From Bacteroidaceae bacterium (GTDB taxonomy: Bacteria > Bacteroidota > Bacteroidia > Bacteroidales > Bacteroidaceae): a stretch of DNA of 64,000 nucleotides. The DNA lies in NCBI GenBank assembly GCA_017559845.1, contig JAFYQQ010000031.1, forward strand, positions 1 through 64,000, read 5' to 3'. The notes beneath the pieces were generated by a model. It was given only the letters and a program-made list of their open reading frames with translations, was not told the DNA's origin and made no database searches. Of the stretch, positions 9,635 through 19,644 are shown one piece after another. Made by a program: the position numbers and the translations under genes. How positions within the stretch are numbered: position 1 is the stretch's first letter; the number at the start of each line of letters is the position of its first letter.

Positions 9635-9670
9635 CACCAAAAACACAAAAACCCACCTGGTTTCGGTGGG
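9635..9670 (-). terminator. Possible terminator of the DEAD-helicase operon
   Basis: CCCACC (9652-9657) pairs with GGTGGG (9665-9670) around a 7-nt loop. On the minus strand it is followed by a T-rich tract. It lies about 250 nt past the helicase stop, so the 3' untranslated region would be long. Confidence 0.5.
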
Positions 9671-9810
9671 ATTTGTGCGTTCTATGGGGCATTTCAATGC
9701 AAAAACTATCCCTCAAAAACACCCTTTTCTGCCCTTTTTGCAAAGAAATGCAAAGGTTTTGCAAAGGCAAAATATGATATCATATTGTAAATCAATTGGA
9801 TGCAAGAAAA

Positions 9811-9840
9811 CTTTGCATTTTTGCATTTTTGCATTTGTAC
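9811..9840. repeat. TTTTTGCA octamer array 3
   Basis: Three TTTTTGCA-type units in a row, the same orientation as array 1. Between 9721 and 9775 lie looser TTTTGCAAAG words. Confidence 0.6.
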
Positions 9841-9922
9841 GATATTCGTGATGGGGCTATGTCCTCACCATGCAAGAACATTCCTGCTGATTGTTTTTAC
9901 AACTGGTGACATTCTCTCTGCA

Positions 9923-11353
9923 TCATTGCGGAGTGGAAGGGGGAGTCTGCACTGGCTCCTTATCCTTTTTCTGCGGCCTTCTGCCGCGTCTTTTCTTTGG
10001 CTTTGGCTTTTGTTCTGCGGCTTTTTCTTTTGTTTCCGTCTTTTGCTCCTTTGGCGCGGAAGAGGGTGCTTGTGAAGGTTCGCCCTGCTTTGCCGACACA
10101 GACGGCTGGGAAGGCTTCTTGTCGCCCTTCTTTCGGCGGCTTCCGCCTCTTGAACCTCTTTTCTTCGTTTTGTCGCCCTTGCGTTCCTTCTTCTCTGTCT
10201 GGTTGTATGAAGGGCCCTCGCCCACCTCTGCCGGCATGGGCGATTTCTCCACTTCCTTTTCCAGGAATTTTTCTATCTGCTTGAATCTGATCTGGTCTTT
10301 CTCGTTTACCAGGGTGATGGCACGACCGTTTCGGCCTGCGCGTGCGGTGCGGCCAATGCGATGGACGTAATCTTCTTCATCGTGGGGCACGTCAAAATTG
10401 ATTACCAGCTGGATGTCGTCAATGTCTATACCGCGGGCCACAATGTCGGTGGCGACAAGAATGTCCACCTTTCCGGCACGAAAGGCATACATGGCTTCGT
10501 CGCGCTCGCTCTGTGCAAGGTCGCTGTGCATGGCGCAGACATTAAAGCCTGCCCTTGACAATGACACAGCCAGGTCCTTTGTCTTTATCTTGCTTCCTGT
10601 AAAGATGATGACACGTTCGGGCTTCTGCTCCTTGAACAGATACTTGATGAGGGAAAGCTTCTGTGCCTCGTAGCAGACGTATGCGCTTTGCTGTATTTTT
10701 TCGGCGGGCTTGCTTACGGCCAGTTTCACCTCGACGGGATTATTCAGGATGGTGCGTGCCAACTGCTGAATCTTTTGGGGCATGGTGGCGCTGAAGAGGA
10801 TGGTCTGGCGGTCCTTGGGCAGATTCTTCTCTATCTGCAGAATGTCATCGCTGAAGCCCATGTCAAGCATGCGGTCCGCCTCGTCCAGAATAAAGAAGGA
10901 GACTTTGCTCAAGTCCACGTTGCCGAGGCTGATGTGGCTGATGAGCCGGCCCGGAGTGGCGATGATGACATCTGCCCCCTGTTGCATTCCCTTCTTCTCC
11001 TGTTCGTAGCGGATGCCGTCGTTTCCGCCATATACGGCCACACTGCTGATGCCGTCCAGATAGTAGCTGAAGCCCTGCATGGCCTGGTCAATCTGTTGCG
11101 CCAGTTCTCGCGTGGGGCTCATGATGATACAGTTGATGGCATCCTTGGGGAATCCGCCATCCTGAAGCAGGCTCAGGACAGGCAGAAGATAAGCCGCAGT
11201 CTTTCCGGTTCCGGTCTGCGCAATGCCCATCACGTCCCGTCCCTCCAAGATGCAGGGGATGGTATGTTCCTGGATTGGAGTGGTTTCTATGAAGTTCATG
11301 TCGTCCAGTGCGTCTAACACCAGGTCATTCAAGTCTAAGTCGTAGAAGTCCAA
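9923..11353 (-). CDS. DEAD-box RNA helicase (RhlE/CsdA-like)
   Basis: An ATP-dependent RNA helicase of 476 residues. The motifs run in order: Q motif around IQEHTIP, Walker A AQTGTGKT (45-52), PTRELA (80-85), TPGRL (133-137), DEAD (157-160), SAT (188-190) and HRIGRTARAGR (331-341). From residue 380 comes a low-complexity basic tail rich in Lys, Arg, Pro and Glu, typical of RNA-binding extensions in cold-shock or ribosome-assembly helicases. It is the last gene of lon-tgt-LptF/G-helicase, 26 nt after its neighbour. Confidence 0.93.
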   Translation of the reverse strand: MDFYDLDLNDLVLDALDDMNFIETTPIQEHTIPCILEGRDVMGIAQTGTGKTAAYLLPVLSLLQDGGFPKDAINCIIMSPTRELAQQIDQAMQGFSYYLDGISSVAVYGGNDGIRYEQEKKGMQQGADVIIATPGRLISHISLGNVDLSKVSFFILDEADRMLDMGFSDDILQIEKNLPKDRQTILFSATMPQKIQQLARTILNNPVEVKLAVSKPAEKIQQSAYVCYEAQKLSLIKYLFKEQKPERVIIFTGSKIKTKDLAVSLSRAGFNVCAMHSDLAQSERDEAMYAFRAGKVDILVATDIVARGIDIDDIQLVINFDVPHDEEDYVHRIGRTARAGRNGRAITLVNEKDQIRFKQIEKFLEKEVEKSPMPAEVGEGPSYNQTEKKERKGDKTKKRGSRGGSRRKKGDKKPSQPSVSAKQGEPSQAPSSAPKEQKTETKEKAAEQKPKPKKRRGRRPQKKDKEPVQTPPSTPQ

Positions 11354-11379
11354 CGTTTCTTAATTTAAGGGGTTAATGT

Positions 11380-12483
11380 TTATCGGGGAGCTTTCAGGTA
11401 CAAGTACCAGGCAATAAAGAAGTAAAGGATATTGGGTATCCAGGCCGCAAGAGCGGGGTGCATGCCGGCATTGATGCTGAAGGTTCCGGACATGCTTTGC
11501 AACAGGATATAGCTGGCACTGAGCGCCAGACCGACGCCCAGAGCCGTTCCCATTCCGCCCTTTCGCTTACGGGCGGATATGGACACACCGATGGTGGCCA
11601 GGATGAATGCGGCAAAGGGGGAAGCCCAACGCTTGTGGTATTCTATTTCAAACACTTTCAGGTTTCCGCTTCCTCTGATGCGCTGTTTCTCTATATAGTC
11701 TTTCAGCTCGGCATTTGTCATTGTCTCCTGCAGGTTTCTGGTAAATAGGAAGTCCTGTGGTTCCATCACAATGACAGAGTCTATGCGGTCTATATGCGTA
11801 ATCTTCTCGCGCAAGCCGCGCAGTTCGCGCACCGTTACATTGCGCAACTGCCACTTGTAGCGCACATCGCTCAGCGTGTCATACGTTACACTTTGTGCAG
11901 TGAGGTGCGACACCAGTTTCTTGTTCTCGAACTTGTCCAGGGAGAAGTGGTAGCCCGATTTGCTGATACCGTCAAAATGTTCCATGAACGCAATGACACC
12001 GGTATCTACCTGAAGCTGCACGTTGTCCGCATAAGTGGGACTTTTCTTCGAGCGCTTGTATTGGTTTTCGAAAGCCAGTCGCTTGGCACTGCCCTTTGGA
12101 ATGACCTCGGCGCTCAGATAGAACGTGAGCAGGGCAATGATTCCCGCACTGATCATATAGGGACGCATAAGTCTTCTGAAACTCATTCCCGAACTGATCA
12201 TGGCAATGATTTCACTGTTGTCCGCCAGTTTGCAGGTAAAGAAAATCACACTCAGGAACACGAAGAGTGCACTGAAGAGATTGCTGTAATAAGGGATGAA
12301 GTTGAGATAGTAGTCCATTAAGATGGCGCTCCACGGAGCGTGGTTGCTCGTAAAGCGGTCTACATTCTCGTTGAAGTCAAACACCACAGCAATGCTAATG
12401 ATCAAGAGAATGGAAAACACGTATGTGCCCAGGAACTTGGCAATCAAGTAACGGTCTATGCGTTTAAGGAAAGGGATTCTCAT
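11380..12483 (-). CDS. LptF/LptG-family permease (YjgP/YjgQ)
   Basis: A 367-residue inner-membrane subunit of the LptBFG lipopolysaccharide exporter. It has transmembrane helices near the N-terminus (about 14-34, 55-75, 95-120), a long periplasmic jelly-roll segment and three C-terminal helices (about 275-360), the standard LptF/G plan. Bacteroidetes usually encode the two paralogs at separate loci, so F or G cannot be chosen here. The gaps to tgt (27 nt) and to the helicase (26 nt) indicate one operon. Confidence 0.88.
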   Translation of the reverse strand: MRIPFLKRIDRYLIAKFLGTYVFSILLIISIAVVFDFNENVDRFTSNHAPWSAILMDYYLNFIPYYSNLFSALFVFLSVIFFTCKLADNSEIIAMISSGMSFRRLMRPYMISAGIIALLTFYLSAEVIPKGSAKRLAFENQYKRSKKSPTYADNVQLQVDTGVIAFMEHFDGISKSGYHFSLDKFENKKLVSHLTAQSVTYDTLSDVRYKWQLRNVTVRELRGLREKITHIDRIDSVIVMEPQDFLFTRNLQETMTNAELKDYIEKQRIRGSGNLKVFEIEYHKRWASPFAAFILATIGVSISARKRKGGMGTALGVGLALSASYILLQSMSGTFSINAGMHPALAAWIPNILYFFIAWYLYLKAPR

Positions 12484-12510
12484 GCGTCAGCGTTGTATCG
12501 ATGGGGTAAA

Positions 12511-13641
12511 TTATAATCGTTGCGTAATCTTGGGCAGCATGCCTGCCTTCCAAGAACTGAAGTCTCCGGCAATGATGTGCTTGCGCGCCTCCTTGACCAA
12601 CCAAAGGTAGAAGGCCAGATTATGTATGCTGGCGATTTCCAAAGCCAGAAGTTCCTGGGCCTTGAACAGATGGTGCAGATAGGCACGGCTGTAGAACACA
12701 TCCACCTCTGCCGTTCCGTTCGGGTCAATGGGAGAGAAGTCATCCGCCCATTTCCGGTTGCGCATGTTCATGATGCCTTCCGAGGTGAAAAGCATGGCGT
12801 TTCGACCGTTTCGGGTGGGCATCACGCAATCGAACATGTCTATTCCGCGCTCAATTCCCTCCAACAGGTTGGCGGGCGTGCCCACTCCCATCAAGTAGCG
12901 GGGTTTGTCCTTCGGAAGCACTTCATTGACCACCTCAATCATTTCATACATGACTTCCGCAGGTTCGCCAACCGCCAGTCCGCCAATGGCATTGCCGTCG
13001 GCATTCTTTGACGCAACGAACTCAGCACTCTGTCTGCGAAGGTCCTTGAAGGTACATCCCTGCACAATGGGGAAAAGGCTTTGCTCATAGCCATAAAGAG
13101 GCTCGGTCTCATTGAAACGCTTGAAACAACGGTCGAGCCAGCGGTGGGTAAGTCCCAGACTCTTCTTCGCATAGGCATAGTCGCTGGTGCCCGGAGGACA
13201 CTCATCAAGTGCCATAATGATGTCCGCACCGATGCTGCGTTCAATGTCCATCACACGCTCTGGTGTAAAGATATGCTTGCTGCCGTCAATATGGCTTCTG
13301 AACGTACAGCCGTCCTCCGTCAGTTTTCGGATGCCTGTCAGGGAAAACACCTGAAAGCCACCGCTGTCCGTCAGAATGGGACCGTCCCAGCCATTGAACT
13401 TGTGCAGTCCGCCGGCCTTCTCCAGAATTTCGGTTCCGGGGCGGAGATACAGGTGATAGGTGTTACCCAGAATTATCTGTGCTCCTACCTCCTGACGCAA
13501 ATCCCTCACGGTCAATCCCTTCACACTGCCCACGGTTCCCACGGGCATGAATATCGGAGTCTCTATCTGCCCATGGGCAGTCTGCAACAGACCGGCACGT
13601 GCCTGGGTCTTGTCATCCGTCTTCAGCAGTTCAAAAGTCAT
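12511..13641 (-). CDS. tgt: Queuine/preQ1 tRNA-guanine transglycosylase lacking the zinc cysteines
   Basis: Tgt exchanges the wobble guanine of GUN-anticodon tRNAs for preQ1. The 376-residue product has the substrate Asp92 in TDSGGF, the nucleophile Asp271 in [13 protein letters not shown] and the TIM-barrel motifs. The zinc-binding CxCxxC, normally just before YSRAYLHHL, is replaced by NGTAEVD (308-314); only the fourth ligand, His340, remains. The same loss may be common in Bacteroidetes (recollection, unverified), so activity is not excluded. It overlaps lon by 4 nt. queA, the next step of queuosine synthesis, lies at 21.4 kb. Confidence 0.94.
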   Translation of the reverse strand: MTFELLKTDDKTQARAGLLQTAHGQIETPIFMPVGTVGSVKGLTVRDLRQEVGAQIILGNTYHLYLRPGTEILEKAGGLHKFNGWDGPILTDSGGFQVFSLTGIRKLTEDGCTFRSHIDGSKHIFTPERVMDIERSIGADIIMALDECPPGTSDYAYAKKSLGLTHRWLDRCFKRFNETEPLYGYEQSLFPIVQGCTFKDLRRQSAEFVASKNADGNAIGGLAVGEPAEVMYEMIEVVNEVLPKDKPRYLMGVGTPANLLEGIERGIDMFDCVMPTRNGRNAMLFTSEGIMNMRNRKWADDFSPIDPNGTAEVDVFYSRAYLHHLFKAQELLALEIASIHNLAFYLWLVKEARKHIIAGDFSSWKAGMLPKITQRL

Positions 13642-16127
13642 CCTTTTGCCTCCTCTTTTTCTTCGTCAAAAGTAAATTCCACGGCGTTGTCCACTTTTTT
13701 ATTCATCAGGGCAATGTCCCACACATCCATAATGGACTCTACGAACTCAAAGGTGAGCCCCTTCAGATACAATGCGGGAATTTCCTCAATGTCCTTTCGG
13801 TTGTCCTCGCACAGGATAATCTTTGTTATGCCGGCACGCTTGGCTGCCAGAATCTTCTCTTTGATGCCGCCCACGGGAAGCACCTTGCCTCTGAGCGTAA
13901 TCTCTCCGGTCATGGCCAAGTTGCTGCGGACCTTGCGTTGTGTCAGTGCCGATGCGATGCTGGTGGCCATTGTGATACCCGCACTGGGGCCGTCCTTGGG
14001 CACAGCGCCTTCGGGGACATGGATGTGCAGATTGTAATTGTCGAACACACGCATGTCAATCTGCAGTTTGTCCGCATGTGCCTTTATGTATTCAAGCGCC
14101 AGCATGGCACTCTCCTTCATCACGTCTCCCAGGTTTCCGGTAAGAGTGAGCTTGCCCGATTTGCCACGGCTGACACTGGTCTCGATGTACAGAATCTCTC
14201 CGCCCACACTGGTCCATGCCAGACCCGTTACCACACCGGCATATTCGTTGCCCTGGTACTTGTCACGGTTGAAAAGGGGCTTGCCCAACATCTGCTTCAC
14301 CATCTCGGTGGTAACCGTCATCTGCGGTTCCTCTTCTGTACGCGCCATTTCCAGTGCCATCTTGCGGAACACCTTGTTTATCTGTTTTTCCAGACTGCGC
14401 ACTCCGCTTTCGCGGGTATAGTGTTCTATAATGTATTCGATGGCCGACTTGTTCAGTTTCAAGTCCTTGAAACTCTCCAATCCGTTCTTTTCCTTCTCCT
14501 TGGGAACCAGATGTCGCTTGGCAATCTCTGTCTTTTCTTCGGTAATGTAGCCACCCACCTCTATCAGTTCCATGCGGTCCAGGAGCGGACGCGGAATGGT
14601 ATTGATGTCATTGGCCGTGGCGATGAACATGACACGGCTCAGGTCATAGTCTACATCCAGGAAATTGTCATGGAATGCCGTATTCTGTTCCGGGTCAAGC
14701 ACTTCGAGCAAAGCCGAAGAGGGATCACCATTGTGTGTGGCCTGGCTCACCTTGTCTATCTCGTCCAGCACAAAGACTGGGTTGCTGCTTCCTGCCTTGA
14801 TCAGATTCTTCACAATACGGCCGGGCATGGCCCCGATGTAAGTACGTCTGTGGCCTCTAATCTCGCTTTCATCATGCATTCCGCCCAAGCTCATGCGTAC
14901 ATACTTACGTTTCAAGGCCTTGGCAATGCTTTTGCCCAGACTGGTCTTACCCACTCCCGGAGGACCGTACAGACAGATGATGGGGCTCTTCTGGTCGCCA
15001 CGGAGCTGAAGGACAGCCAGATGTTCCAGAATGCGTTCCTTCACCTTCTCCATTCCATAATGGTCCTGGTTGAGGATTTTCTCTGCCGACTTCAGCTTCA
15101 GATGGTCAACGGTGCAATAGTCCCAAGGCAGTTGCAACATGGTTTGCAGATAGTTCAGCTGCACGTTGTAGTCGGGGCTTTGTATGTTGATACGTTGCAG
15201 GCGCATCAGTTCCTTGTTGAAGATTTCCTGCACCTTGTCGCTCCACATCTTACCCTCGGCCTCTTTTCTCATCTTGTTGATGTCATCCTGCTTGCTGCTC
15301 GTCTCGTCCGCACCACCAAGTTCGGCCTGCAGATTTTTGATCTGCTGGTTCAGGAAATACTCCTTCTGCTGCTGGTCCAGTTCGGCACGGGTCTTGTTTT
15401 CAATGGACTGCTTTATCTCCTGCAGCTGAATCAGCGTATTGATGATCTTAAGCAATGCCACAGCTCTGTGCTGTTCGCTCGGAGCCTCCAACAACTGCTG
15501 TTTGGTAGGCAGGTCCAGCGGCAGGTTCATGGCGATGAAGTTCACGCTGGCCGGGATAAGGGAAAGGTTGCGGACAAAGTTGTAGAACTCTTCTGGAGCA
15601 ATGTCGCTGACCTTCAGGAAATGAAGCGTTCTGTTCTTTATCATCTTCAACAAAGACAGATACTCGTTGTTTTTGGGGTCTGCCGGCTCATCGTCATAAT
15701 CCTCGACATCTGCCATCAGGATATTACGCTCCCAATAGGCATTCGTAATCCTGGCTCTGTTAAGGCACTGCACCAGCACGTTCAGGTTGCCGTCTGGCAG
15801 TTCCATACAATGTACAATTTGTGCGACAACGCCCACATGTTCCAGGTCTTCAAATGCCGGAGTCTCAATATCGGAAGCCTTCTGGGCCACCATCATGATA
15901 CGCTTGTTTTTCTTCTCCGCTTCTTTTACCAGCTTGCGGGAAAAAGCCCTTCCCACCAAAACAGTGGAAATGTTGCTTGGGAAGAAAGTGCTGTCTCGCA
16001 AAGGCAACACTCCCATTGTTCCGCCCAGATGAGCATGTATAATGTTCTCATAGTCCTGATCAGGAGTCATAGAGAAAGAAAACGACATGGTTTTTTTGGA
16101 ATCTGTCATATAGAGAATCTTTTTCAC
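13638..16127 (-). CDS. lon: ATP-dependent protease Lon
   Basis: Lon degrades misfolded and regulatory proteins. The 829-residue product shows the N-terminal LON substrate domain, a coiled-coil segment (about 235-300), Walker A GPPGVGKT (388-395), Walker B DEID (455-458) and the serine-lysine protease dyad Ser715 (KDGPSAG) and Lys756 (GGIKEK). An alternative start, MTDSKKT, lies 6 codons in and fits a promoter only 10 nt upstream better. It is the first gene of lon-tgt-LptF/G-helicase and is coupled to tgt through an ATGA overlap. Confidence 0.97.
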   Translation of the reverse strand: MKKILYMTDSKKTMSFSFSMTPDQDYENIIHAHLGGTMGVLPLRDSTFFPSNISTVLVGRAFSRKLVKEAEKKNKRIMMVAQKASDIETPAFEDLEHVGVVAQIVHCMELPDGNLNVLVQCLNRARITNAYWERNILMADVEDYDDEPADPKNNEYLSLLKMIKNRTLHFLKVSDIAPEEFYNFVRNLSLIPASVNFIAMNLPLDLPTKQQLLEAPSEQHRAVALLKIINTLIQLQEIKQSIENKTRAELDQQQKEYFLNQQIKNLQAELGGADETSSKQDDINKMRKEAEGKMWSDKVQEIFNKELMRLQRINIQSPDYNVQLNYLQTMLQLPWDYCTVDHLKLKSAEKILNQDHYGMEKVKERILEHLAVLQLRGDQKSPIICLYGPPGVGKTSLGKSIAKALKRKYVRMSLGGMHDESEIRGHRRTYIGAMPGRIVKNLIKAGSSNPVFVLDEIDKVSQATHNGDPSSALLEVLDPEQNTAFHDNFLDVDYDLSRVMFIATANDINTIPRPLLDRMELIEVGGYITEEKTEIAKRHLVPKEKEKNGLESFKDLKLNKSAIEYIIEHYTRESGVRSLEKQINKVFRKMALEMARTEEEPQMTVTTEMVKQMLGKPLFNRDKYQGNEYAGVVTGLAWTSVGGEILYIETSVSRGKSGKLTLTGNLGDVMKESAMLALEYIKAHADKLQIDMRVFDNYNLHIHVPEGAVPKDGPSAGITMATSIASALTQRKVRSNLAMTGEITLRGKVLPVGGIKEKILAAKRAGITKIILCEDNRKDIEEIPALYLKGLTFEFVESIMDVWDIALMNKKVDNAVEFTFDEEKEEAKG

Positions 16128-16137
16128 AAAACGGCTG

Positions 16138-16145
16138 CAAAGTTA
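16138..16145 (-). promoter_or_regulatory. -7 box of the lon operon
   Basis: TAACTTTG on the minus strand, 10 nt before the first ATG of lon. A transcript from here would give a leader of about 20 nt for the internal start at 16109. No heat-shock inverted repeat like that of groES is seen. Confidence 0.45.
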
Positions 16146-16188
16146 CGAAAAAATAGCCACATAGCCCTTAAATTATATATAAAATGTG

Positions 16189-16196
16189 TAACTTTG
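16189..16196 (+). promoter_or_regulatory. -7 box of trmN6
   Basis: TAACTTTG on the plus strand, divergent from the lon promoter and about 45 nt before the ATG at 16242. Confidence 0.45.
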
Positions 16197-16241
16197 CCAT
16201 TATGTTCGCAAAAAGCGGATAAAGACAATTGAAAAAAGAGT

Positions 16242-16955
16242 ATGAATAATTCTTTTACCTTTCGCCAGTTTGAAATCCAGCACGACCGTTGTGCGATGAA
16301 AGTCGGCACGGACGGTGTCCTGTTGGGGGCCTGGGCCGACCTCTCCGGCAGCAACCGCATACTGGATGTGGGGTGTGGCAGCGGACTCATTGCGCTGATG
16401 GCCGCCCAACGCGCCCCCCATTCCCATGTATGGGGTATCGATGTGGACGCATCTTCCGTGGAACAAGCACTTCAGAATGTGCGCAACAGTCCTTTTTCTG
16501 ACAGGGTGCAACTCTTTTTGCAGGATGTGCGGACATATTCCCCTGCCGTATCCTTCAGTCATGTCCTCTGCAATCCGCCTTATTATACCGAACAGACCTT
16601 GCCGCCAGATGACGCACGGATGCGTGCCCGGCACACGGCATACCTTAGTCTGGAAAGCTTGTTGGAAAGTGTAGGGCGGTTATTGGAACCACAAGGACGT
16701 TTCAGCCTGATTCTCTCCACTCAAACCGCAGAGCTGTTCATCACCCATGCCATGGCAAATGGTTGGTACATTGTCCGCACCTGCAAGGTTTTCACCGTAG
16801 CGCACAAACCGCCCAAACGGTTGCTCCTTACGTTATCTCGCATCTCTTCGGATACGATTGAGAATGAAACGCTTGTGCTGCAAGAGAAGACTGGCGGACG
16901 CACTGCTGAATATGCTTCCTTGTGTGCCGACTTTTATCTGCCAAAGAAAGATTAG
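16242..16955 (+). CDS. trmN6: tRNA1(Val) A37 N6-methyltransferase
   Basis: A 237-residue SAM-dependent methyltransferase. Motif I is DVGCGSGLIAL (about residues 43-53), the acidic end of beta-2 is GIDVD, and the amine-methylating motif IV is NPPYY. The beginning FTFRQFEIQHDRCAMKVGTDGVLLG is the family signature of YfiC/TrmN6, which modifies A37 of tRNA-Val. Its stop codon overlaps that of the convergent BASS transporter gene in the string TTAG. Confidence 0.88.
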   Translation: MNNSFTFRQFEIQHDRCAMKVGTDGVLLGAWADLSGSNRILDVGCGSGLIALMAAQRAPHSHVWGIDVDASSVEQALQNVRNSPFSDRVQLFLQDVRTYSPAVSFSHVLCNPPYYTEQTLPPDDARMRARHTAYLSLESLLESVGRLLEPQGRFSLILSTQTAELFITHAMANGWYIVRTCKVFTVAHKPPKRLLLTLSRISSDTIENETLVLQEKTGGRTAEYASLCADFYLPKKD

Positions 16956-17905
16956 ACCAGCTGTTTCTTTCGTTTCTGATACAACTGGTATGAGTTGTAT
17001 ACGTTATGCCATACGCTATAAAAGCCACCGGCCAGACTCGTAACCGGAGTAAGGAAAGTATAGCTCATCCAGATGGCGAAAATCGTGTTCTTTTGCCCTG
17101 CCGCCTGTCCCGCGCTCAACGGTTCTCCGTCCTTGCAACCAAGTTTGCGACCAATGGCAAACTGGGCGATGCATGCCAACAAGCTGATGGCGGCTATGCT
17201 GATTTCATAATATATCGGGAAGGGACTGTGCATAAGGCTCTTAGTCGTTATGCACATGGCAATGGCAAGCGCCACAGTCCACAGATAGAATGCCATATCC
17301 TTTATCTTTACAATCCGCTCCACCAGCCGCGGGCAAACCCATTGCAGAAGCATGGCCAGGATAAACGGACAAAAAAGCAAAGGGAACACCCTGCCAATAA
17401 TCTGCAGGAAATTACCCATGAAATGCGCTTCGCCCTGCGGATGGATAACCGGAATCATCAAAGGCACAAGAATTGCAGTGGACAGGTTGCCCAGTATGGT
17501 AAACATGGTCAGCGAACCCGTATTGCCACCCAGTTTTCCGGTAACGACAATGGCGGCTGTGGCTGTGGGACAGATAAAGCAGATCATTGCCGCCTCCACC
17601 AGTATGCGCCACTCCGCTTCGGGCATCAAGGCAAGCAGCCCACCCAAGGCCATGAACGTTCCGCCCTGTATGCACAACAGTTTCCATTGCCACGGCACCA
17701 ATTTCAGTTCCTTTGGCTTTATCTTGCAAAACGAGAGGAAAAGCATGCTGAAGATCAGTATGGGCTGAAGGGCATCCACCATCTTGGACATGTAGGGATG
17801 ATAGGGTCTGAGGCATTCAGCCTCGGACAGAATGAAATATGAAGCAACGCCAGTTCCCATACTGATGGGCAGCGTCCAGTTGCGCATAAACTCTAATATT
17901 TTCAT
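16952..17905 (-). CDS. Second BASS-family transporter
   Basis: A 317-residue polytopic membrane protein with about nine helices, distantly related to the transporter at 7684-8685. The family's first crossover region appears as ICFICPTATAAIVVTGKLGG (about residues 108-127). A positive tail (YQKRKKQLV) should be cytoplasmic. Substrate unknown. The gene is convergent with trmN6 and overlaps it by 4 nt, with no room for a terminator between them. Confidence 0.8.
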   Translation of the reverse strand: MKILEFMRNWTLPISMGTGVASYFILSEAECLRPYHPYMSKMVDALQPILIFSMLFLSFCKIKPKELKLVPWQWKLLCIQGGTFMALGGLLALMPEAEWRILVEAAMICFICPTATAAIVVTGKLGGNTGSLTMFTILGNLSTAILVPLMIPVIHPQGEAHFMGNFLQIIGRVFPLLFCPFILAMLLQWVCPRLVERIVKIKDMAFYLWTVALAIAMCITTKSLMHSPFPIYYEISIAAISLLACIAQFAIGRKLGCKDGEPLSAGQAAGQKNTIFAIWMSYTFLTPVTSLAGGFYSVWHNVYNSYQLYQKRKKQLV

Positions 17906-17946
17906 ATTGGTTTCCTATTCTTGACATTTAACTGCAACGATTGGTG

Positions 17947-17954
17947 CAAAATTA
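17947..17954 (-). promoter_or_regulatory. -7 box of the second BASS transporter gene
   Basis: TAATTTTG on the minus strand, 41 nt before the ATG at 17905. Confidence 0.4.
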
Positions 17955-17985
17955 AACAAAAACTTTCACATTTCCGTGTAAAAAG

Positions 17986-18016
17986 TTTCGCATTTCATGG
18001 TTTTTTACTAATTTTG
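17986..18016 (+). promoter_or_regulatory. Promoter of the hypothetical gene at 18100
   Basis: TTTC (17986-17989) is followed after 19 nt by TAATTTTG (18009-18016), one base from the full TTTG-N19-TAnnTTTG consensus. It predicts a leader of about 77 nt. Confidence 0.5.
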
Positions 18017-18099
18017 CGCCCGAGTTTAGCACCTGCCTATGTCGCAAAAGACTTGATTGGACATAACGATTTATAAAACACATCACCCTTAATTATTTT

Positions 18100-18657
18100 A
18101 TGAATCTTTACATAAGATATTTTGACAAGGAAGTTGTCGTGCAGAAAATTGATGAAGCCGTTGCCTTCCTTTCTGAAATTCCGGGTTTTGAACCCGATGA
18201 TTTTTTTGTGAACGATTTTGTTTCTTACGTAAACGGACCCATACAATATCCCAAACGATACAAGGTTCGTAATCGTTCATATTTTATTGTGATAAAGACC
18301 AACGCCAAGACCTTGGAAGAGTTCAAGGCCAACGGAAGCAGTGTCGTAGAACAGCCTGCAGAGCAGCCTGTGGTGGAGAAAGAACGTCCCCGCAGCCCAT
18401 ACTTGTCGGACAACGTGGGATGGTACGAGGCTGAAGTTACCTTCAACCGTGTACTGGCCAACCCTGTTACCGGAAAATCACGCTATTTCAGCACTGATTT
18501 TGTAGCCCGCGTTAAGGCCACTTCCGTACAAGACTGTTACGACCGCGTCATGGACTACCTCCGTAGTCGTCCCGACATCGACAGCCGAAGCCAACTTCCC
18601 AGCATTAAGGGGCGCAACTTCCGTACCAAGTTCTTGGGTTTGTACCCCGAAGGATAA
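18100..18657 (+). CDS. Conserved hypothetical protein, cytoplasmic, two-part
   Basis: I do not recognise a family. The 185-residue protein has no signal peptide or membrane helix. An N-terminal part (1-70) begins MNLYIRYFDKEVVVQ and is rich in aromatic and acidic residues. A Pro/Glu/Val linker at about 80-97 leads to a C-terminal alpha/beta part with YEAEVTFNRVLANPVTGKSR and a basic end. The codon use looks native and the gene has its own promoter and a strong terminator, so it is probably well expressed. The linker suggests two small domains; a nucleic-acid-related role would be a guess. Confidence 0.75.
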   Translation: MNLYIRYFDKEVVVQKIDEAVAFLSEIPGFEPDDFFVNDFVSYVNGPIQYPKRYKVRNRSYFIVIKTNAKTLEEFKANGSSVVEQPAEQPVVEKERPRSPYLSDNVGWYEAEVTFNRVLANPVTGKSRYFSTDFVARVKATSVQDCYDRVMDYLRSRPDIDSRSQLPSIKGRNFRTKFLGLYPEG

Positions 18658-18697
18658 GCTGTTTACCACCCTTTTAGAGGGGTCGGACATAAAGGAA

Positions 18698-18745
18698 AAA
18701 CCATTTACAGTTTTGGCAACAAGCCCTGTAAATGGTTTCTTTCTT
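18698..18745 (+). terminator. Strong bidirectional terminator
   Basis: A perfect 13-bp stem, AAACCATTTACAG (18698-18710) and CTGTAAATGGTTT (18726-18738), is flanked by A-rich sequence on one side and CTTTC on the other. It serves the hypothetical gene and, in reverse, the convergent NAGPA-domain gene. Confidence 0.85.
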
Positions 18746-18769
18746 GTAGGATTCCAGAATCTTTATGGA

Positions 18770-19624
18770 TTATTTCCGCACAAAAATGGCATTGGACACG
18801 CTTCGCTCACCTTCATGGTCAAACTTGCGGTTATCCGACGGACAGTTCAGCACACCATTGCCCTCACCCTCTTCCATCCATAAGGTGGTGGAGCCTCCGC
18901 CATCCAAGTTGATGGCATCGCAACCGCCAAGCACACGAATGAGATGGGCCAGTTCCGGAATGTTCACCCCAATGGCGTTGCCTGGCGAACGGCCGTCCAC
19001 CGTAAGGAATACCACAGCATCTTTTGTAAGATATAGCGCACTACGGGGGTGCTTGTTCACAATGAATGACGCACTGCAGTCATCCCACGGGCAAACTGCC
19101 CCATCTTGCAGAAGCAGAGGACCGGAAGCCAGCACAGTGCCTTTCTTTCCCCGATAGCTCTGTTCTGTGTCAATATCCCACGGCATAATCTCCACCTTGT
19201 GTTTGTAAGTTCGCACAGCACCCGTTACGCGCGAATCGAACTCTGCGGCAGTAGTGCTGTCCACCACTTGTGCCTCCTTCTTCAAGAAACATACAGAACT
19301 TCCGTTCTTCATGTTGTAGTATGAACCGTTCAATGCGGCTATGGCTTCGTTGTCCTTGGCAATACCACTGGTCGGCTTCATACCACCGGGCGAACCGATG
19401 CCGAAACGGAATTTTCTTTTGCGTGGAATCTCAACCAGATTGATGTGCTGACAGCCTTGATAAAGCGTCTCAATCTGGGCACGTTTGTGAACTATGCCGT
19501 CCGCGGTCTGTCTGGTCTGCCATACGGCATTCACAATGGCAAGGGAATCCTCTGTGGTCTGTGCGCCAGCACCGGTGGCACAGACAAACAAGAGAGAGAG
19601 AAAAGTAAGAATAGGGAAACGCAT
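18770..19624 (-). CDS. Secreted phosphodiester glycosidase-like (NAGPA / DUF2233) protein
   Basis: A 284-residue protein with a type I signal peptide ending near AGAQ (residue 22). The C-terminal core carries GCDAINLDGGGSTTLWM, the hallmark of the NAGPA fold seen in the mannose-6-phosphate uncovering enzyme and in bacterial phosphodiester glycosidases. LNGSYYN and FLTVDGRSPGN are further family motifs. It should act in the periplasm or outside the cell on a sugar-phosphodiester; the substrate is unknown. It is the last gene of Smr-HAD-NAGPA, 20 nt after the HAD gene. Confidence 0.85.
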   Translation of the reverse strand: MRFPILTFLSLLFVCATGAGAQTTEDSLAIVNAVWQTRQTADGIVHKRAQIETLYQGCQHINLVEIPRKRKFRFGIGSPGGMKPTSGIAKDNEAIAALNGSYYNMKNGSSVCFLKKEAQVVDSTTAAEFDSRVTGAVRTYKHKVEIMPWDIDTEQSYRGKKGTVLASGPLLLQDGAVCPWDDCSASFIVNKHPRSALYLTKDAVVFLTVDGRSPGNAIGVNIPELAHLIRVLGGCDAINLDGGGSTTLWMEEGEGNGVLNCPSDNRKFDHEGERSVSNAIFVRK

Positions 19625-19644
19625 ATTTATATAAGGGATTGGGG

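Noticed and set aside
8701..9851. Several short open frames in the 8.7-9.9 kb gap, up to 104 codons
   Set aside because: None has a recognisable domain, signal peptide or promoter-linked start, and they are built from repeat words or low-complexity DNA.
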